Below are positions 43,707 through 53,279 of a stretch of DNA of 64,000 bases, piece after piece (the stretch's first letter is position 1; each line of letters opens with the position of its first letter). The position numbers were made by a program, and so were the translations under genes. The DNA is from Litorimonas sp964352855 (GTDB lineage Bacteria > Pseudomonadota > Alphaproteobacteria > Caulobacterales > Maricaulaceae). Under the pieces are notes generated by a model. It had not been told where the DNA came from. It worked only from the letters and a program-made list of their open reading frames with translations, and did not search any database. Location of the stretch: contig CAYGTR010000007.1 of assembly GCA_964352855.1 (NCBI GenBank), positions 1 through 64,000 of the forward strand, given 5' to 3'.

Positions 43707-44350
43707 AGTTTCCAGCGGTAACCCACTGAGATTGAGAAATTATCATATTCTGAGTCTAGTAAAACACCATTGTCAGCAGGTGAGAGGCGTTCAAACTCTA
43801 CGCCAGTTGAACCCAAGAAGCGTGCATCAATAAATCCAACAATACGTTCCGTTATTGGCAAAGACGCTCCAATTATGCCCTGATAGACAAAGGCCGTGTC
43901 TTTATCCTCAAAATTTACGGGGCCATATAAAAACTCATTTTCTAAAAACCCAATACCTACGCCAGCGCCGATATAAGGTGTGATTTTTGAATCTGTATCA
44001 AAATCATAAAATGCGTTAGCTAGAAGACTGTAACTTTCTGCGCCTTTTGCGGTAAAGGGGCGGTCAATACCATTGAAGGATAGTGATTTTCCGTCATTAC
44101 GGCGCCAAGCGAATTCGCCTTCAAAACGAATAGAGTCGTTATAATTATAACCGACTATAGAAGACGTCGTTATGCCAGTATCAAATTCTGTTTCGACCAA
44201 GCGGTTTTCACCTTCGCTAGTTTGATCAGAGGTTTGGTTATAACCAACAGACCCGCCAAGGTACCATTGGCTATCTTGTGCATTTGCACTGGTAGATACT
44301 GCTGTTAACGTCGAAATTGACAAGGCAGATATTAAAAGTTTTGTAAACAT
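43703..44350 (-). CDS. Outer membrane beta-barrel protein (OmpA/opacity-like barrel)
   Basis: The product has 215 residues. A signal peptide (1-24, ending SANAQ) precedes a barrel of about eight strands with alternating residues: WYLGGSVGYNQTS at the start, SLLANAFYDFD and KITPYIGAGVGIGF in the middle. It ends in FSISVGYRWKL, close to a typical barrel terminus. No peptidoglycan-binding domain follows. The role is unknown; such small porin-like barrels often stabilise the outer membrane or act as surface antigens. The ATG at 44350 is selected because it opens the signal peptide. Confidence 0.85.
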   Translation of the reverse strand: MFTKLLISALSISTLTAVSTSANAQDSQWYLGGSVGYNQTSDQTSEGENRLVETEFDTGITTSSIVGYNYNDSIRFEGEFAWRRNDGKSLSFNGIDRPFTAKGAESYSLLANAFYDFDTDSKITPYIGAGVGIGFLENEFLYGPVNFEDKDTAFVYQGIIGASLPITERIVGFIDARFLGSTGVEFERLSPADNGVLLDSEYDNFSISVGYRWKL

Positions 44351-44480
44351 GAGGAATTTTCTCTCTTTCAGGTTTCGATGAGAGACAGCTAGCTTATAAT
44401 TTTTGAAGAGCAATACACCCGAAGTGGGTTGTGATGAATTGAGCAAAAAACGTGATTAATGCTCTCATCTTCGTGTAATG

Positions 44481-45134
44481 TTAGTGTCCGATAACGTTAC
44501 GAATGGTTTCAAAGACATCGAAAAACATAGATTCAGTCAAGCGCCCTGTATTCGTGTTATATCGTGAGCAGTGATAGCTTGAGATAAGATGTTGGCCATT
44601 TTTAAGGAGGTAAGCAACGTTATGTTTAAACGGATAGTCCTTTAACTTTAAGCCAAGAGCGCGCACTGTGCTATCATGGCTGATTTTGCCTAGGCACATG
44701 ATAACTTTCAAGTTTTCTAAGGTATCTATTTGGGCCTTATGATACTCTCGACACGTATTGATTTCTGCGCCAACAGGTTTGTTTTGTGGTGGCACACACC
44801 GCACGGCATTCGTGATAAGGCAGTCTTTCAGTTTTAGACCATCTTTCGCATGGCCATCATATTGTCCATTTGAAAAACTAAAAACTTCCAATGCCTTATA
44901 CAAAAGATCTCCTGCATAGTCGCCCGTAAAAGGGCGGCCTGTTGCATTGGCACCTTTCAGGCCCGGGGCTAAGCCAACAATCAAGAGGCGTGCATTTGGG
45001 TCGCCAAAACTTGGAACGGGCCCATTGAAAAACTCCGGGTATGTCTTACGATTGTCTAAGATGAAGTCTCGCAGGCGGGGGCATCTGTCACAATTATAAG
45101 GCGGTTCGGCTGTCTGGCTCTCTGAAACGTTCAT
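44481..45134 (-). CDS. Uracil-DNA glycosylase, family 5 (UdgB-like)
   Basis: The product has 217 residues. Motif A is VGLAPGLKGANATGRPFTGD and motif B is SYHCSRYNTNTGRLT; both fit UdgB-type enzymes. Cysteines C15-x2-C18, C113 and C128 would hold a [4Fe-4S] cluster. It removes uracil and deaminated purines from DNA. The ATG at 45134 lies one base after the NYN gene stop and suggests coupling; upstream in-frame ATGs at 45149 and 45158 would overlap that gene. This gene and the NYN gene are a usual pair in this syntenic block. Confidence 0.88.
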   Translation of the reverse strand: MNVSESQTAEPPYNCDRCPRLRDFILDNRKTYPEFFNGPVPSFGDPNARLLIVGLAPGLKGANATGRPFTGDYAGDLLYKALEVFSFSNGQYDGHAKDGLKLKDCLITNAVRCVPPQNKPVGAEINTCREYHKAQIDTLENLKVIMCLGKISHDSTVRALGLKLKDYPFKHNVAYLLKNGQHLISSYHCSRYNTNTGRLTESMFFDVFETIRNVIGH

Positions 45135-45135
45135 T

Positions 45136-45705
45136 TTAAGTCTCGTCATATTCATCATCAGATGAGCTATAGTCGCGTTTAGGTCGTCCGATTAACGTGC
45201 CCATATCAGCAAGCTCAATCACATCATTGGCTTGGCGGCGTAATTCATCAGCCAGCATAGGCGGCTTGGACTTTAGCGTTGAGACGACGCTGACGCGAAC
45301 GCCTTTGGCTTGAACGGCTTTCACGACAGCGCGGAAGTCGCCATCACCTGTAAATAAGAGGATATGATCAATATATGGGGCGATATCCAGCATATCTACC
45401 GTCATCTCTATATCCATATTACCCTTAATACGGTTTCTTCCGTCACGGTCGGTGTAATTTTTGGCGGGCTTTGTAACAACATGAAAGCCATTATAGTCGA
45501 GAAAGTCGATTAAAGGACGAAGGGGAGAGTAGTCATCATTTTCCAAAAGAGCCGTATAATAATTCGCCTGAATCAGACGTCCCTTATTTTTAAACAAATC
45601 GAGTAGTTTTTTGTAGTCAATGTCGTAATCAAGCGTTTTGCCGGAAGAATAAAGGTTTGAGCCATCAATAAACATGGCTATGCGTTCATCAGGATAGAAG
45701 GCCAT
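45136..45705 (-). CDS. NYN domain protein (LabA/DUF88 family)
   Basis: This 189-residue PIN-like nuclease-fold protein has its acidic site formed by D14 in FIDGSNLY, D98 and D104 in GNMDIEMTVDML, and D121/D123 in FTGDGDF, the LabA/NYN signature. Such proteins are predicted RNA-processing nucleases; the target here is unknown. An acidic C-terminal tail (SSSDDEYDE) follows. The ATG at 45705 is preferred to a GTG four codons upstream because family members start MxFYxxERIA. It is divergent from folK with 16 bases between. Confidence 0.88.
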   Translation of the reverse strand: MAFYPDERIAMFIDGSNLYSSGKTLDYDIDYKKLLDLFKNKGRLIQANYYTALLENDDYSPLRPLIDFLDYNGFHVVTKPAKNYTDRDGRNRIKGNMDIEMTVDMLDIAPYIDHILLFTGDGDFRAVVKAVQAKGVRVSVVSTLKSKPPMLADELRRQANDVIELADMGTLIGRPKRDYSSSDDEYDET

Positions 45706-45721
45706 TAATGTCACCAAAAAT

Positions 45722-46270
45722 ATGCATAAAATATTGAAAATAGCCTATATCGCCTTAGGGGCTAACTTGTCCAACCCCAAAGCAAATTTCCGAGGATGTA
45801 TTGCGGATATGGAAGCAGGCGGCCTCGTCGTTAAAGGCGTTTCTTCGCTATGGCACAGTCCGGCTTGGCCAGCGGGGTTGGGGCAACCTGACTATGTTAA
45901 TGCTGGTGTTAAGATTGAAACATCCTTGGACGCGCTTGATTTATTGATGTTCTTACATAACATCGAGGCTAAATACGGTAGGCGTAGAACAACGAAAAAT
46001 GCGCCAAGACCCCTTGATTTAGATATTATAGACTATGCCGGAGACATCCTATCGGGGCGGTTGGATTTACCTCATCCAAGGCTTTTGGATCGACCTTTTG
46101 TCCTTTTGCCGCTTGTGGAAATAGCATCTGACTGGCGGCATCCTGTAACGGGTGAAAATGGCTTAGAGGCGCTCTCAAAATTAACGCTCAAAGATGTGCT
46201 GGCCCATTATGTAATTGAGCGCGATTGGCTGAAATCTGACACTTGCGTTTCACAGGATGAGGCGATATAG
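45722..46270 (+). CDS. folK: 2-amino-4-hydroxy-6-hydroxymethyldihydropteridine diphosphokinase
   Basis: The product has 182 residues. The HPPK signature RPLDLDIIDY holds the two magnesium-binding aspartates, and PHPRLLDRPFVLLPL, the N-terminal IALGANLSNP and the WHSPAWP-type block complete the family pattern. It transfers pyrophosphate from ATP to the pterin in folate synthesis. It is not fused to folB or folP. rpoZ follows after 60 bases. Confidence 0.93.
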   Translation: MHKILKIAYIALGANLSNPKANFRGCIADMEAGGLVVKGVSSLWHSPAWPAGLGQPDYVNAGVKIETSLDALDLLMFLHNIEAKYGRRRTTKNAPRPLDLDIIDYAGDILSGRLDLPHPRLLDRPFVLLPLVEIASDWRHPVTGENGLEALSKLTLKDVLAHYVIERDWLKSDTCVSQDEAI

Positions 46271-46330
46271 CGACCCATTAATGCCAAGTTTCGTCAGGAA
46301 TTTGATTTACCAAGATTTATAGGATGCTCC

Positions 46331-46702
46331 ATGGCTCGCGTTACTGTTGAAGATTGTATTGAAAAAGTTCCAAATCGTTTTGATTTGGTGCTCTTGGCGG
46401 CCCACCGTTCGCGCAACATCTCAGCGGGTTCTGCTTTAACCATTGATCGTGATAATGACAAAACACCTGTTGTTGCATTACGTGAACTTGCCGAAGAAAC
46501 ACTTGATATGGATGATCTTCGTGAGAGTCTCGTTGTGGGGCTTCAGCGTGTTATCTTTGATGATGACTTACCTGAGGAAGACGATGATCAAGAATTATTG
46601 GCCATTGGTCATGGTGAATCCAAGCCTACAGAAATGAATGCTGATGATCTTCTCCGCGCCCTTCAAGGTGATCGTGATAATGATAATTCTTCACGCTTCT
46701 AA
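46331..46702 (+). CDS. rpoZ: DNA-directed RNA polymerase omega subunit
   Basis: The product has 123 residues. The first 60 (MARVTVEDCIEKVPNRFDLV, AAHRSRNI, NDKTPVVALRELAE) are the omega core that clamps the beta-prime subunit. The acidic C-terminal tail (DDDLPEEDDDQE) is longer than in E. coli and typical of alphaproteobacteria. It lies directly before the Rsh gene, the same pairing as rpoZ-spoT elsewhere, though a terminator separates them here. Confidence 0.96.
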   Translation: MARVTVEDCIEKVPNRFDLVLLAAHRSRNISAGSALTIDRDNDKTPVVALRELAEETLDMDDLRESLVVGLQRVIFDDDLPEEDDDQELLAIGHGESKPTEMNADDLLRALQGDRDNDNSSRF

Positions 46703-46727
46703 GTCTGACTATATAGATTTATGAAAG

Positions 46728-46751
46728 ACCGCCTCAAAGGCGGTTTTTTTA
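46728..46751 (+). terminator. Intrinsic terminator of rpoZ
   Basis: The perfect 7-bp stem ACCGCCT/AGGCGGT with a CAA loop is followed by seven T, 26 bases after the rpoZ stop. Confidence 0.88.
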
Positions 46752-46840
46752 TGCGCAACTGAGATGAAACGATATCAGGAAAATATCATAGGGCCGCATA
46801 TAAGAATTGCCCATGATGGTTCAGCTGTTATGGTTGTGTC

Positions 46841-49081
46841 GTGAATAAGCCTATAAACATTGAAGAAGACCTGCCTGCAAAAAAGGCAACCTTCCTACGC
46901 CAATTCGAGCTCGTTGATCGTGTGCGTAAATATGATCCATCGGTTGACGAGGCTTTACTGAATAAAGCTTATGTTTTTTCGGTAAAAGCGCATGGTTCCC
47001 AAACGCGCCATTCCGGTGATCCTTATTATGCCCACCCGATAGAAGTGGCGGGAATTTTGGCGGATTTACATTTGGATGTCGCCACAGTCTGTACGGCTCT
47101 ATTACATGACGTTTTAGAAGACACCGATACGACTTATGAAGAACTGGCAGCAGAATTTACGCCGGAAATTGCTGATCTTGTTGATGGAGTGACGAAGCTC
47201 GGTCAATTGAGCATGCCGAATGCGACGAAAGAGCAAGCGCAGGCAGAAAATTTCCAAAAATTTGTTCTGGCGATGAGTAAAGATGTTCGGGTTTTACTCG
47301 TAAAGCTCTGTGACCGCCTTCATAATATGCGTACTCTTAATCATCACCCAAAGCCTGAGTCTCGAAAACGCATCGCTATAGAGACGCTTGATATTTACGC
47401 GCCCCTTGCGCGGCGTGTCGGTATGGACCGCATCTGCGCAGAATTAGAAGATCTGTCTTTTCGTTACATTAATCCATCTGCCTTTGAGTCGCTTGAGCGC
47501 CGATTAGAAGAATGGCGCAAAACCCAAGGTGAGGCGATATCTGAGGTCTCTATCGATTTGCGAGATCAGTTTGATAAGGCAGGATTGAAAGCGCGGATAT
47601 ATGGGCGTGAAAAACGTGCTTATGCGATATGGCGAAAATTACAGCGTCAAAACATCAGCTTTGAGGATGTGGCTGATATTTATGCCTTTCGCATTATCGT
47701 TGAGACGCGGGAACAATGTTATGTTGCACTCGGGCTTTTGCATAAAGTCTATCGCGCTGTGCCCTCGCGTTTTCGTGACTTTATTTCCGTGCCTAAACCT
47801 AACGGATATCAGTCTTTGCACACAACGATTAGGACCAGTGACAACCGTCGGGTTGAGCTTCAAATCCGGACTGAGCGCATGGAAGATATTGCCGAACGCG
47901 GTGTTGCTGCGCATTGGGCCTATAAAGATGAGAGTTATGGCTACGATGCCGAGAGCGCCAAAGAAAGCGGGTCTGATCCCCTAAAACGTATTCGCCCACT
48001 CGTTGAGATGATGGAGCAAAGCGGCGATGCAGACGAGTTCCTTGAACATGCTAAATTAGAAATGTTCACGGATCAGGTCTTCACCTTTACCCCTCAAGGG
48101 GATTTGATTGCTTTGCCCCGCGGGGCGATGCCGCTGGATTTTGCTTACGCCGTCCATACAAAAATTGGCGACACCTGCATTGGAGCTTTGGTAAATGGGC
48201 AAAAACATCCTTTGCGTAAACAGCTTAATAATGGCGATGTCGTAAAGATCATTCGTGGAGGCGCACCCGAAGCCGTCTCCGGCTGGGAAAATATGGTGAT
48301 CACCGGCAAAGCACGTTCAGCCCTCAGACGCTTGACGCGTACAGGAGAAGCGGAAGAGTTTACACGCACAGGAGAGCTCCTAGCCAAACACGCCTTCGCG
48401 CGTGAAGGTTTGGTGTTTTCAGACGCTCTGATGCGTGACGCCGTGAAGCGGTCAAATATGGATGCTGTTGATGAGCTTTTTGAAGCTTTAGGGCGCGGCA
48501 AGCTTTCTATGAATACTTTCTTGGAATTGGTTTATCCGTCTCGAAGAAAAGAAAATTTGTCAAAGAGATGGGTACCAAAAGAGGTGATTGAGGACTCTAC
48601 CGCTCGCCTTTTTGTCAAAGGTGACGGTTTGCGCGAAGGCGTCACGTTGCATTTCTCCGATTGTTGTTCGCCGATACCGGGGGATAGAATTATCGGGCTT
48701 CAAAATACAGGCGAGAAGGGCGGAATTGATATTCACACAATTGATTGTGACGTTTTGTCGTCGACGGATGTCGATCCCGAAGACTGGTTGGATTTGGGGT
48801 GGCGCCGAAGTGTGGAACAATCCTCAGCTGTCGGCAGGGTCATTGTTACAGTTGAGCATGTGCCAGGTGCACTCGCTGATTTGACCAAAATTATTGGCGA
48901 GGCCGACGGCAACCTCATTAATATTAAAACAGTCAAGAGAAGCCCTGTTTTCTTTGATATGATTATGGATATTGAAGTTCGCGATACGCGGCATTTAGTG
49001 CAGATTATTGCGGCTCTACGGGCGAGCCCCTATGTAATATCTGCGGAACGGTCTCGCGCTGAAAACTTTATCTCAAGCTGA
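46841..49081 (+). CDS. rsh: Bifunctional (p)ppGpp synthetase/hydrolase (Rsh, SpoT-like)
   Basis: The product has 746 residues from a GTG. The HD hydrolase domain has H65 (YYAHPIEVA), H89-D90 (LLHDVLEDT) and later HNMRTL. The synthetase domain (about 240-360) has the EDVADIYAFRII and GYQSLHTT blocks. TGS (about 410-470), a helical domain and a C-terminal ACT domain (about 665-740) follow. It makes and degrades (p)ppGpp under starvation; alphaproteobacteria usually have this single long enzyme. The preserved HD histidines indicate hydrolase activity. It starts the run into pyrE. Confidence 0.95.
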   Translation: MNKPINIEEDLPAKKATFLRQFELVDRVRKYDPSVDEALLNKAYVFSVKAHGSQTRHSGDPYYAHPIEVAGILADLHLDVATVCTALLHDVLEDTDTTYEELAAEFTPEIADLVDGVTKLGQLSMPNATKEQAQAENFQKFVLAMSKDVRVLLVKLCDRLHNMRTLNHHPKPESRKRIAIETLDIYAPLARRVGMDRICAELEDLSFRYINPSAFESLERRLEEWRKTQGEAISEVSIDLRDQFDKAGLKARIYGREKRAYAIWRKLQRQNISFEDVADIYAFRIIVETREQCYVALGLLHKVYRAVPSRFRDFISVPKPNGYQSLHTTIRTSDNRRVELQIRTERMEDIAERGVAAHWAYKDESYGYDAESAKESGSDPLKRIRPLVEMMEQSGDADEFLEHAKLEMFTDQVFTFTPQGDLIALPRGAMPLDFAYAVHTKIGDTCIGALVNGQKHPLRKQLNNGDVVKIIRGGAPEAVSGWENMVITGKARSALRRLTRTGEAEEFTRTGELLAKHAFAREGLVFSDALMRDAVKRSNMDAVDELFEALGRGKLSMNTFLELVYPSRRKENLSKRWVPKEVIEDSTARLFVKGDGLREGVTLHFSDCCSPIPGDRIIGLQNTGEKGGIDIHTIDCDVLSSTDVDPEDWLDLGWRRSVEQSSAVGRVIVTVEHVPGALADLTKIIGEADGNLINIKTVKRSPVFFDMIMDIEVRDTRHLVQIIAALRASPYVISAERSRAENFISS

Positions 49082-49095
49082 TTGGAATGAACCTT

Positions 49096-49680
49096 ATGAA
49101 TACTGATGATGTCTTGGATGTTTTCCGAGAAGCAGGCGCTTTATTAGAAGGGCATTTTATTTTGTCCTCCGGCCGTCGTAGCTCCGTATTCCTGCAAAAA
49201 GCGCTGATTTTCAAAAACCCTATTTTGACAGAAAAGCTCTGCAAAGCTCTGGCGCTTAAAGTGAAAGCAGAACTTGATGTGCAGCCTGATATTATTGTGG
49301 CACCGGCTATGGGCGGAGTTATTCCAGGATATGAAACAGCGCGTCACATGGGGCTTGAGTCAATTTTTACGGAACGTGAAAACGGAGAATTTGCTCTGCG
49401 TCGAGGTTTCTCCCTTGAGATCGGGCAAAAAGTTTTGATGGTCGAAGATATTGTGACGACAGGCCTATCTTCTCGCGAATGTATCAAAAGCATCGAAAAG
49501 ACAGGCGCAAAAGTGGTTGGAGGCGCCTGTCTCTTTGATCGTTCCGGCGGCACTGTGGATATTGGGGTGCCTTTAATAAGTTTGGCCTCGCGAAAATTTC
49601 CTGATTATGATCCCGAAAACTTACCTGCTGCGCTGCAGGCAATACCAGCGATTAAACCCGGAAGTCGAGGCCTTTCATGA
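49096..49680 (+). CDS. pyrE: Orotate phosphoribosyltransferase
   Basis: This 194-residue type I phosphoribosyltransferase contains the PRPP-binding motif VLMVEDIVTTG, the GHFILSSGRRS N-terminal block, and VAPAMGGVIPGYE. It joins orotate and PRPP to orotidine 5'-phosphate. The ATG at 49096 is spaced better from GGA than the one at 49087, but either is possible. Its stop overlaps the pdxJ start by four bases. Confidence 0.94.
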   Translation: MNTDDVLDVFREAGALLEGHFILSSGRRSSVFLQKALIFKNPILTEKLCKALALKVKAELDVQPDIIVAPAMGGVIPGYETARHMGLESIFTERENGEFALRRGFSLEIGQKVLMVEDIVTTGLSSRECIKSIEKTGAKVVGGACLFDRSGGTVDIGVPLISLASRKFPDYDPENLPAALQAIPAIKPGSRGLS

Positions 49681-50441
49681 GCAAGAGGGCATTACCACGT
49701 CTCGGCGTAAATATTGATCATATAGCGACTATTCGGAATGCACGCGGGGGTGAGCATCCCGATCCTATAGCCGGCGCTTGGGCTGCTATTCAGGCCGGCG
49801 CAGACGGGATTACCGCGCATTTACGTGAAGATCGGCGTCATATGCGAGATAATGATATGGTGCGCCTTCAAGCGCTCTGTTCAAGCGAAAACATTCCACT
49901 GAATATGGAAATGGCAGCTACGCAAGAGATGTTAGATATAGCTCTTAAACTGAAACCCCATGCCATTTGTATTGTTCCCGAAAGACGCGAAGAGCGCACG
50001 ACAGAAGGTGGTTTGGATGTTATAGGGCTTCACAATATTTTGGTGCCCATTATCGCGCAATTGGACGAGAATGGCGCACGTGTGTCCTTGTTTATTGAGG
50101 CGAAACGCGAGCAAATTGAATATGCAGCCAAAACAGCGGCGAAAGTGGTTGAATTTCACACAGGCGCTTATGCGCATGCTTTGGATAACGGGAATACAGG
50201 TAAAGCAGAGGCTTTATTGGAAAGTTTCCGTGAAAGCGCAGCATTAGCAGACAATTTGGGATTGGAAGTGCATTTTGGTCACGGTCTGACATTTGATAAT
50301 GTCGCCCCGGTCGCCAATATCGCCGAGTGTATGGAACTGAATATCGGACATTTTATCATCGGTGAAGCCGTGTTTATGGGGTTGGAAGCCGCAATCAAAC
50401 AAATGCGCGAGATAGCGATAGCCGCGAGATTAGCGGAATGA
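49677..50441 (+). CDS. pdxJ: Pyridoxine 5'-phosphate synthase
   Basis: This 254-residue TIM barrel contains LGVNIDHIATIRNARGG at the N-terminus, GITAHLREDRRH, CIVPERREERTTEGGLD, and the C-terminal NIGHFIIGEAVF phosphate-binding region. It makes pyridoxine 5'-phosphate from 1-deoxyxylulose 5-phosphate and aminoacetone phosphate. It overlaps pyrE and acpS by four bases on each side (ATGA both times), so all three are coupled. PLP supply is relevant to the many PLP enzymes in this window. Confidence 0.97.
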   Translation: MSKRALPRLGVNIDHIATIRNARGGEHPDPIAGAWAAIQAGADGITAHLREDRRHMRDNDMVRLQALCSSENIPLNMEMAATQEMLDIALKLKPHAICIVPERREERTTEGGLDVIGLHNILVPIIAQLDENGARVSLFIEAKREQIEYAAKTAAKVVEFHTGAYAHALDNGNTGKAEALLESFRESAALADNLGLEVHFGHGLTFDNVAPVANIAECMELNIGHFIIGEAVFMGLEAAIKQMREIAIAARLAE

Positions 50442-50839
50442 TTATCGGGGTAGGCACAGATATTTGTGACATTAACCGTATTGTGCAAGCACTTGAAAAA
50501 CATGGTGAGCGTTTTAAAAAAAAGACCTTCACCAAGGCTGAACAAGCCTATTGCGATGCTAAAGCGAACCCGGCCAACGCATATGCCAAACGTTTCGCAG
50601 CGAAAGAAGCTGTTGCCAAGGCGCTTGCGGGGCGCGAAACAGGTGCTTTGGCATGGACAGATGTCGAGGTCGTGAATCAAGCGTCGGGTCGCCCTGACGC
50701 GATATTGCACGGTACTGCTTTAAAGCGGCTCTCGGATAGGCTGCCTGATGGTTATGACGGCATTGTGCATTTGAGCCTAAGCGATGATCCCCCATACGCG
50801 CAGGCATTTGCGATTGTGGAAGCGATAAAGTCTGACTAA
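50438..50839 (+). CDS. acpS: Holo-[acyl-carrier-protein] synthase
   Basis: This is a 133-residue phosphopantetheinyl transferase. IGVGTDICDINRI holds the magnesium-binding aspartate and AKRFAAKEAVAKAL holds the conserved glutamate. HLSLSDDPPYAQAF is the final strand pair. It transfers 4'-phosphopantetheine from CoA to acyl carrier protein. It lies in the conserved pdxJ-acpS-lepB order, with lepB two bases after its stop. Confidence 0.96.
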   Translation: MIIGVGTDICDINRIVQALEKHGERFKKKTFTKAEQAYCDAKANPANAYAKRFAAKEAVAKALAGRETGALAWTDVEVVNQASGRPDAILHGTALKRLSDRLPDGYDGIVHLSLSDDPPYAQAFAIVEAIKSD

Positions 50840-50841
50840 GA

Positions 50842-51594
50842 ATGGGCATGGCTAAAAAACAAAAATCGGACCTTAGCGAAACGCTCTCCACAATTATTTG
50901 GGCGGTTGGGATTGCTTTGATTCTCAGAACATTTCTGTTCCAACCCTTTCATATACCGTCGGGGTCTATGTTGCCCGGGTTGATGAAGGGGGATTACATC
51001 ATTACCTCAAAATATTCCGTTGGATATGGGCGATATGCGGCTGCGCCTTTGCCTTTTCTAGGCAAAGAAGGGCGTATTTTTGAGCGTGAACCTGAACGCG
51101 GGGATGTTCTAGTTTTTCGTCCTGATGGAGATAATAAGAACTTCATCAAGCGTTTAGTGGGCTTGCCGGGAGACAAGTTGCAGATGCAACAAGGGCGTTT
51201 ATTCATAAATGGTGAGAGGGTTGAATTGGAAAGACAAGGCGAAGATAGCTTTGCTGATCGATTTGATAATGATGTCTTAGCAGAAATCTGGCGGGAGACT
51301 TTTCCGGAAGGTAACAGCCACATCATCTATGACAGCCAGAAAAATAGTCCAAGCGATAATACCTCTGTTTTCACTGTGCCGGCAGGTCATTACTTTATGA
51401 TGGGTGATAATCGCGACGCGTCCGCAGATAGTCGTGTCCCTGTTCGAAATGGCGGCGCAGGCAATATTCCGGCATCTAACATCATTGGCCGCGCTGAGAT
51501 CGTGCTGCTTTCCGTTGATAATGATTTTGTCTTATATAAGCCTTGGACATGGGCTAATATGCGTGGTGATCGCTTTTTTAAGAGAATAAAGTGA
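50842..51594 (+). CDS. lepB: Signal peptidase I
   Basis: The product has 250 residues. One membrane anchor (about 15-33) precedes the catalytic serine S42 in IPSGSMLPGL and the general base K103 in NFIKRLVGLPGD. GDNRDASADSR is box E of the family. It removes signal peptides from secreted proteins at the periplasmic face. An ATG two codons downstream is an alternative start. Its TGA overlaps the rnc GTG start. Confidence 0.96.
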   Translation: MGMAKKQKSDLSETLSTIIWAVGIALILRTFLFQPFHIPSGSMLPGLMKGDYIITSKYSVGYGRYAAAPLPFLGKEGRIFEREPERGDVLVFRPDGDNKNFIKRLVGLPGDKLQMQQGRLFINGERVELERQGEDSFADRFDNDVLAEIWRETFPEGNSHIIYDSQKNSPSDNTSVFTVPAGHYFMMGDNRDASADSRVPVRNGGAGNIPASNIIGRAEIVLLSVDNDFVLYKPWTWANMRGDRFFKRIK

Positions 51595-52298
51595 GCACAA
51601 AAGACGTAACTGATATCGTTCCACCGCGTTTAATCGCGCTGTTTGAGCGTATAGGTTATACTTTTAAAGATACCGATTTGCTTCAGCGTGCACTTACACA
51701 TGCGTCTTATGGTGATGGCCGCCGTAATACGGTTGATAATGAACGCCTTGAGTTTTTGGGAGATCGTGTTCTTGGGTTGCTGACTGCAAAAATGCTGTTT
51801 GATCGCACAAAGACAAAAGAGGGCGTTATGGCGACGCGCCTAAATGCGCTTGTCAGAAAAGAAACCTGTGCCAACGTCGCGCGGAAGCTAAAATTAGGAG
51901 ATGCACTCTTGCTCTCAGCAAGTGAAGACAGGCAAGGCGGACGGGATAAAACATCAATTCTGGGCGATGCCTGTGAAGCTTTAATGGCGGCCCTATATAT
52001 TGACGGTGGTTATCATGCTGTTGAGGTCTTTTATAATACGCATTGGGCAGATGAATTAGATCGGGTTCTGAATAAATCCACAAAAGACCCCAAAACGATT
52101 TTGCAGGAATATGCGCTGTCAAAAACTCTTCCTGTTCCTACTTATACAGTTAAAAGTCGTTCAGGCCCTGACCACCGTCCTGAATTCATCATTGAAGCCA
52201 AGGTCGAAAAACTAGGCTTTGCTGAAGGTCAAGGTACGTCAAAAAAAGAAGCCGAGAGATTAGCGGCAGCCAAATTGCTTACAAAGATAAAGATATAG
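51591..52298 (+). CDS. rnc: Ribonuclease III
   Basis: The product has 235 residues from a GTG that overlaps the lepB stop (GTGA). The signature NERLEFLGDRVLG (about 50-62) includes the catalytic D58; D126 and E129 in GDACEALMAALY complete the site. A double-stranded RNA-binding domain covers about 160-235 (PKTILQEYALSK, GTSKKEAERLAAAKLL). It processes rRNA precursors and double-stranded RNA. The lepB-rnc-era-recO order is conserved widely in proteobacteria. Confidence 0.97.
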   Translation: MSTKDVTDIVPPRLIALFERIGYTFKDTDLLQRALTHASYGDGRRNTVDNERLEFLGDRVLGLLTAKMLFDRTKTKEGVMATRLNALVRKETCANVARKLKLGDALLLSASEDRQGGRDKTSILGDACEALMAALYIDGGYHAVEVFYNTHWADELDRVLNKSTKDPKTILQEYALSKTLPVPTYTVKSRSGPDHRPEFIIEAKVEKLGFAEGQGTSKKEAERLAAAKLLTKIKI

Positions 52299-52299
52299 A

Positions 52300-53262
52300 A
52301 TGAACCTAACTTACGCAGGATTCGCAGCCATTATAGGCGCCCCTAATGCAGGGAAATCGACACTGACCAATGCTCTGGTCGGTGAAAAAGTTTCTATTGT
52401 GACTCATAAGGTGCAAACCACGCGTTTCCAAATTCGTGGTATCGCTATGCTCGACAATACGAAAGGCGAGATTGCGCAGGCTGTTATGATTGACACGCCC
52501 GGAATTTTTGAAGCCAAAGACAGTGATCGCTTATCAAGATCTATGGTACATGCAGCGTGGACGGGTATGAATGATGCAGATGTGATTGTTCATGTCATTG
52601 ATGCGCCGGCGTGGTTGCGCCAACAAGCAGGTGAGGGGTCAGCTCAGGATCGCTTGTCATGTGATGATAGCGAACGCGTTATCAAGGGCTTGAAAAAGCG
52701 TGAAATTACGAATGCGGTTTTAGCCCTTAATAAAATTGATGAAATTGCGCATGATGAAACCCTGCCGCTCATTCAAAGCTTTGCAGAGCGCGGTGTCTAT
52801 AGTGATATCATTCCTGTCTCGGCCTTAAATTTGGACGGGGTGCAGCGACTGGCGACCCTGATTGCCGATGCGATGCCGTCCGGGCCTTATCTTTATGCGC
52901 CAGATCAATCCGCTGATATTCCCATGCGTCTCATGGCGGCGGAAATTACGCGCGAAAAACTGTTCCTGCGGTTGCATGATGAACTACCTTATGCGTCCAC
53001 AGTCGAGACTGAGAGCTGGAAAGAGCTTAAAAGCGGTGACTTACGCGTGCAGCAAGTCATTTATGTCCGTCGCGACAGTCAAAAACCTATTGTTTTGGGT
53101 AAGAACGGTCGCACCATTAAAGACATTGGCGCTGCCGCCCGTAAAGATATGAGCGATTGGTTAGGCCGCAAAGTTCATTTGTTTCTTTTCGTAAAAGTCC
53201 GGGATAATTGGCAGAATGACAAAGCCCGTTATTCCGAAACAGGCCTAGAATTTGACGTGTAA
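52300..53262 (+). CDS. era: GTPase Era
   Basis: The product has 320 residues. G1 is GAPNAGKST (13-21), G2 falls in TTRFQIRG, G3 is DTPG (65-68) and G4 is NKID. The C-terminal KH domain has VVLGKNG-type sequence (IVLGKNGRTIKDIG). Era binds the 3' end of 16S rRNA and helps assemble the 30S subunit. It starts one base after the rnc stop. Confidence 0.97.
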   Translation: MNLTYAGFAAIIGAPNAGKSTLTNALVGEKVSIVTHKVQTTRFQIRGIAMLDNTKGEIAQAVMIDTPGIFEAKDSDRLSRSMVHAAWTGMNDADVIVHVIDAPAWLRQQAGEGSAQDRLSCDDSERVIKGLKKREITNAVLALNKIDEIAHDETLPLIQSFAERGVYSDIIPVSALNLDGVQRLATLIADAMPSGPYLYAPDQSADIPMRLMAAEITREKLFLRLHDELPYASTVETESWKELKSGDLRVQQVIYVRRDSQKPIVLGKNGRTIKDIGAAARKDMSDWLGRKVHLFLFVKVRDNWQNDKARYSETGLEFDV

Positions 53263-53279
53263 ACATGGATGACGCCTAA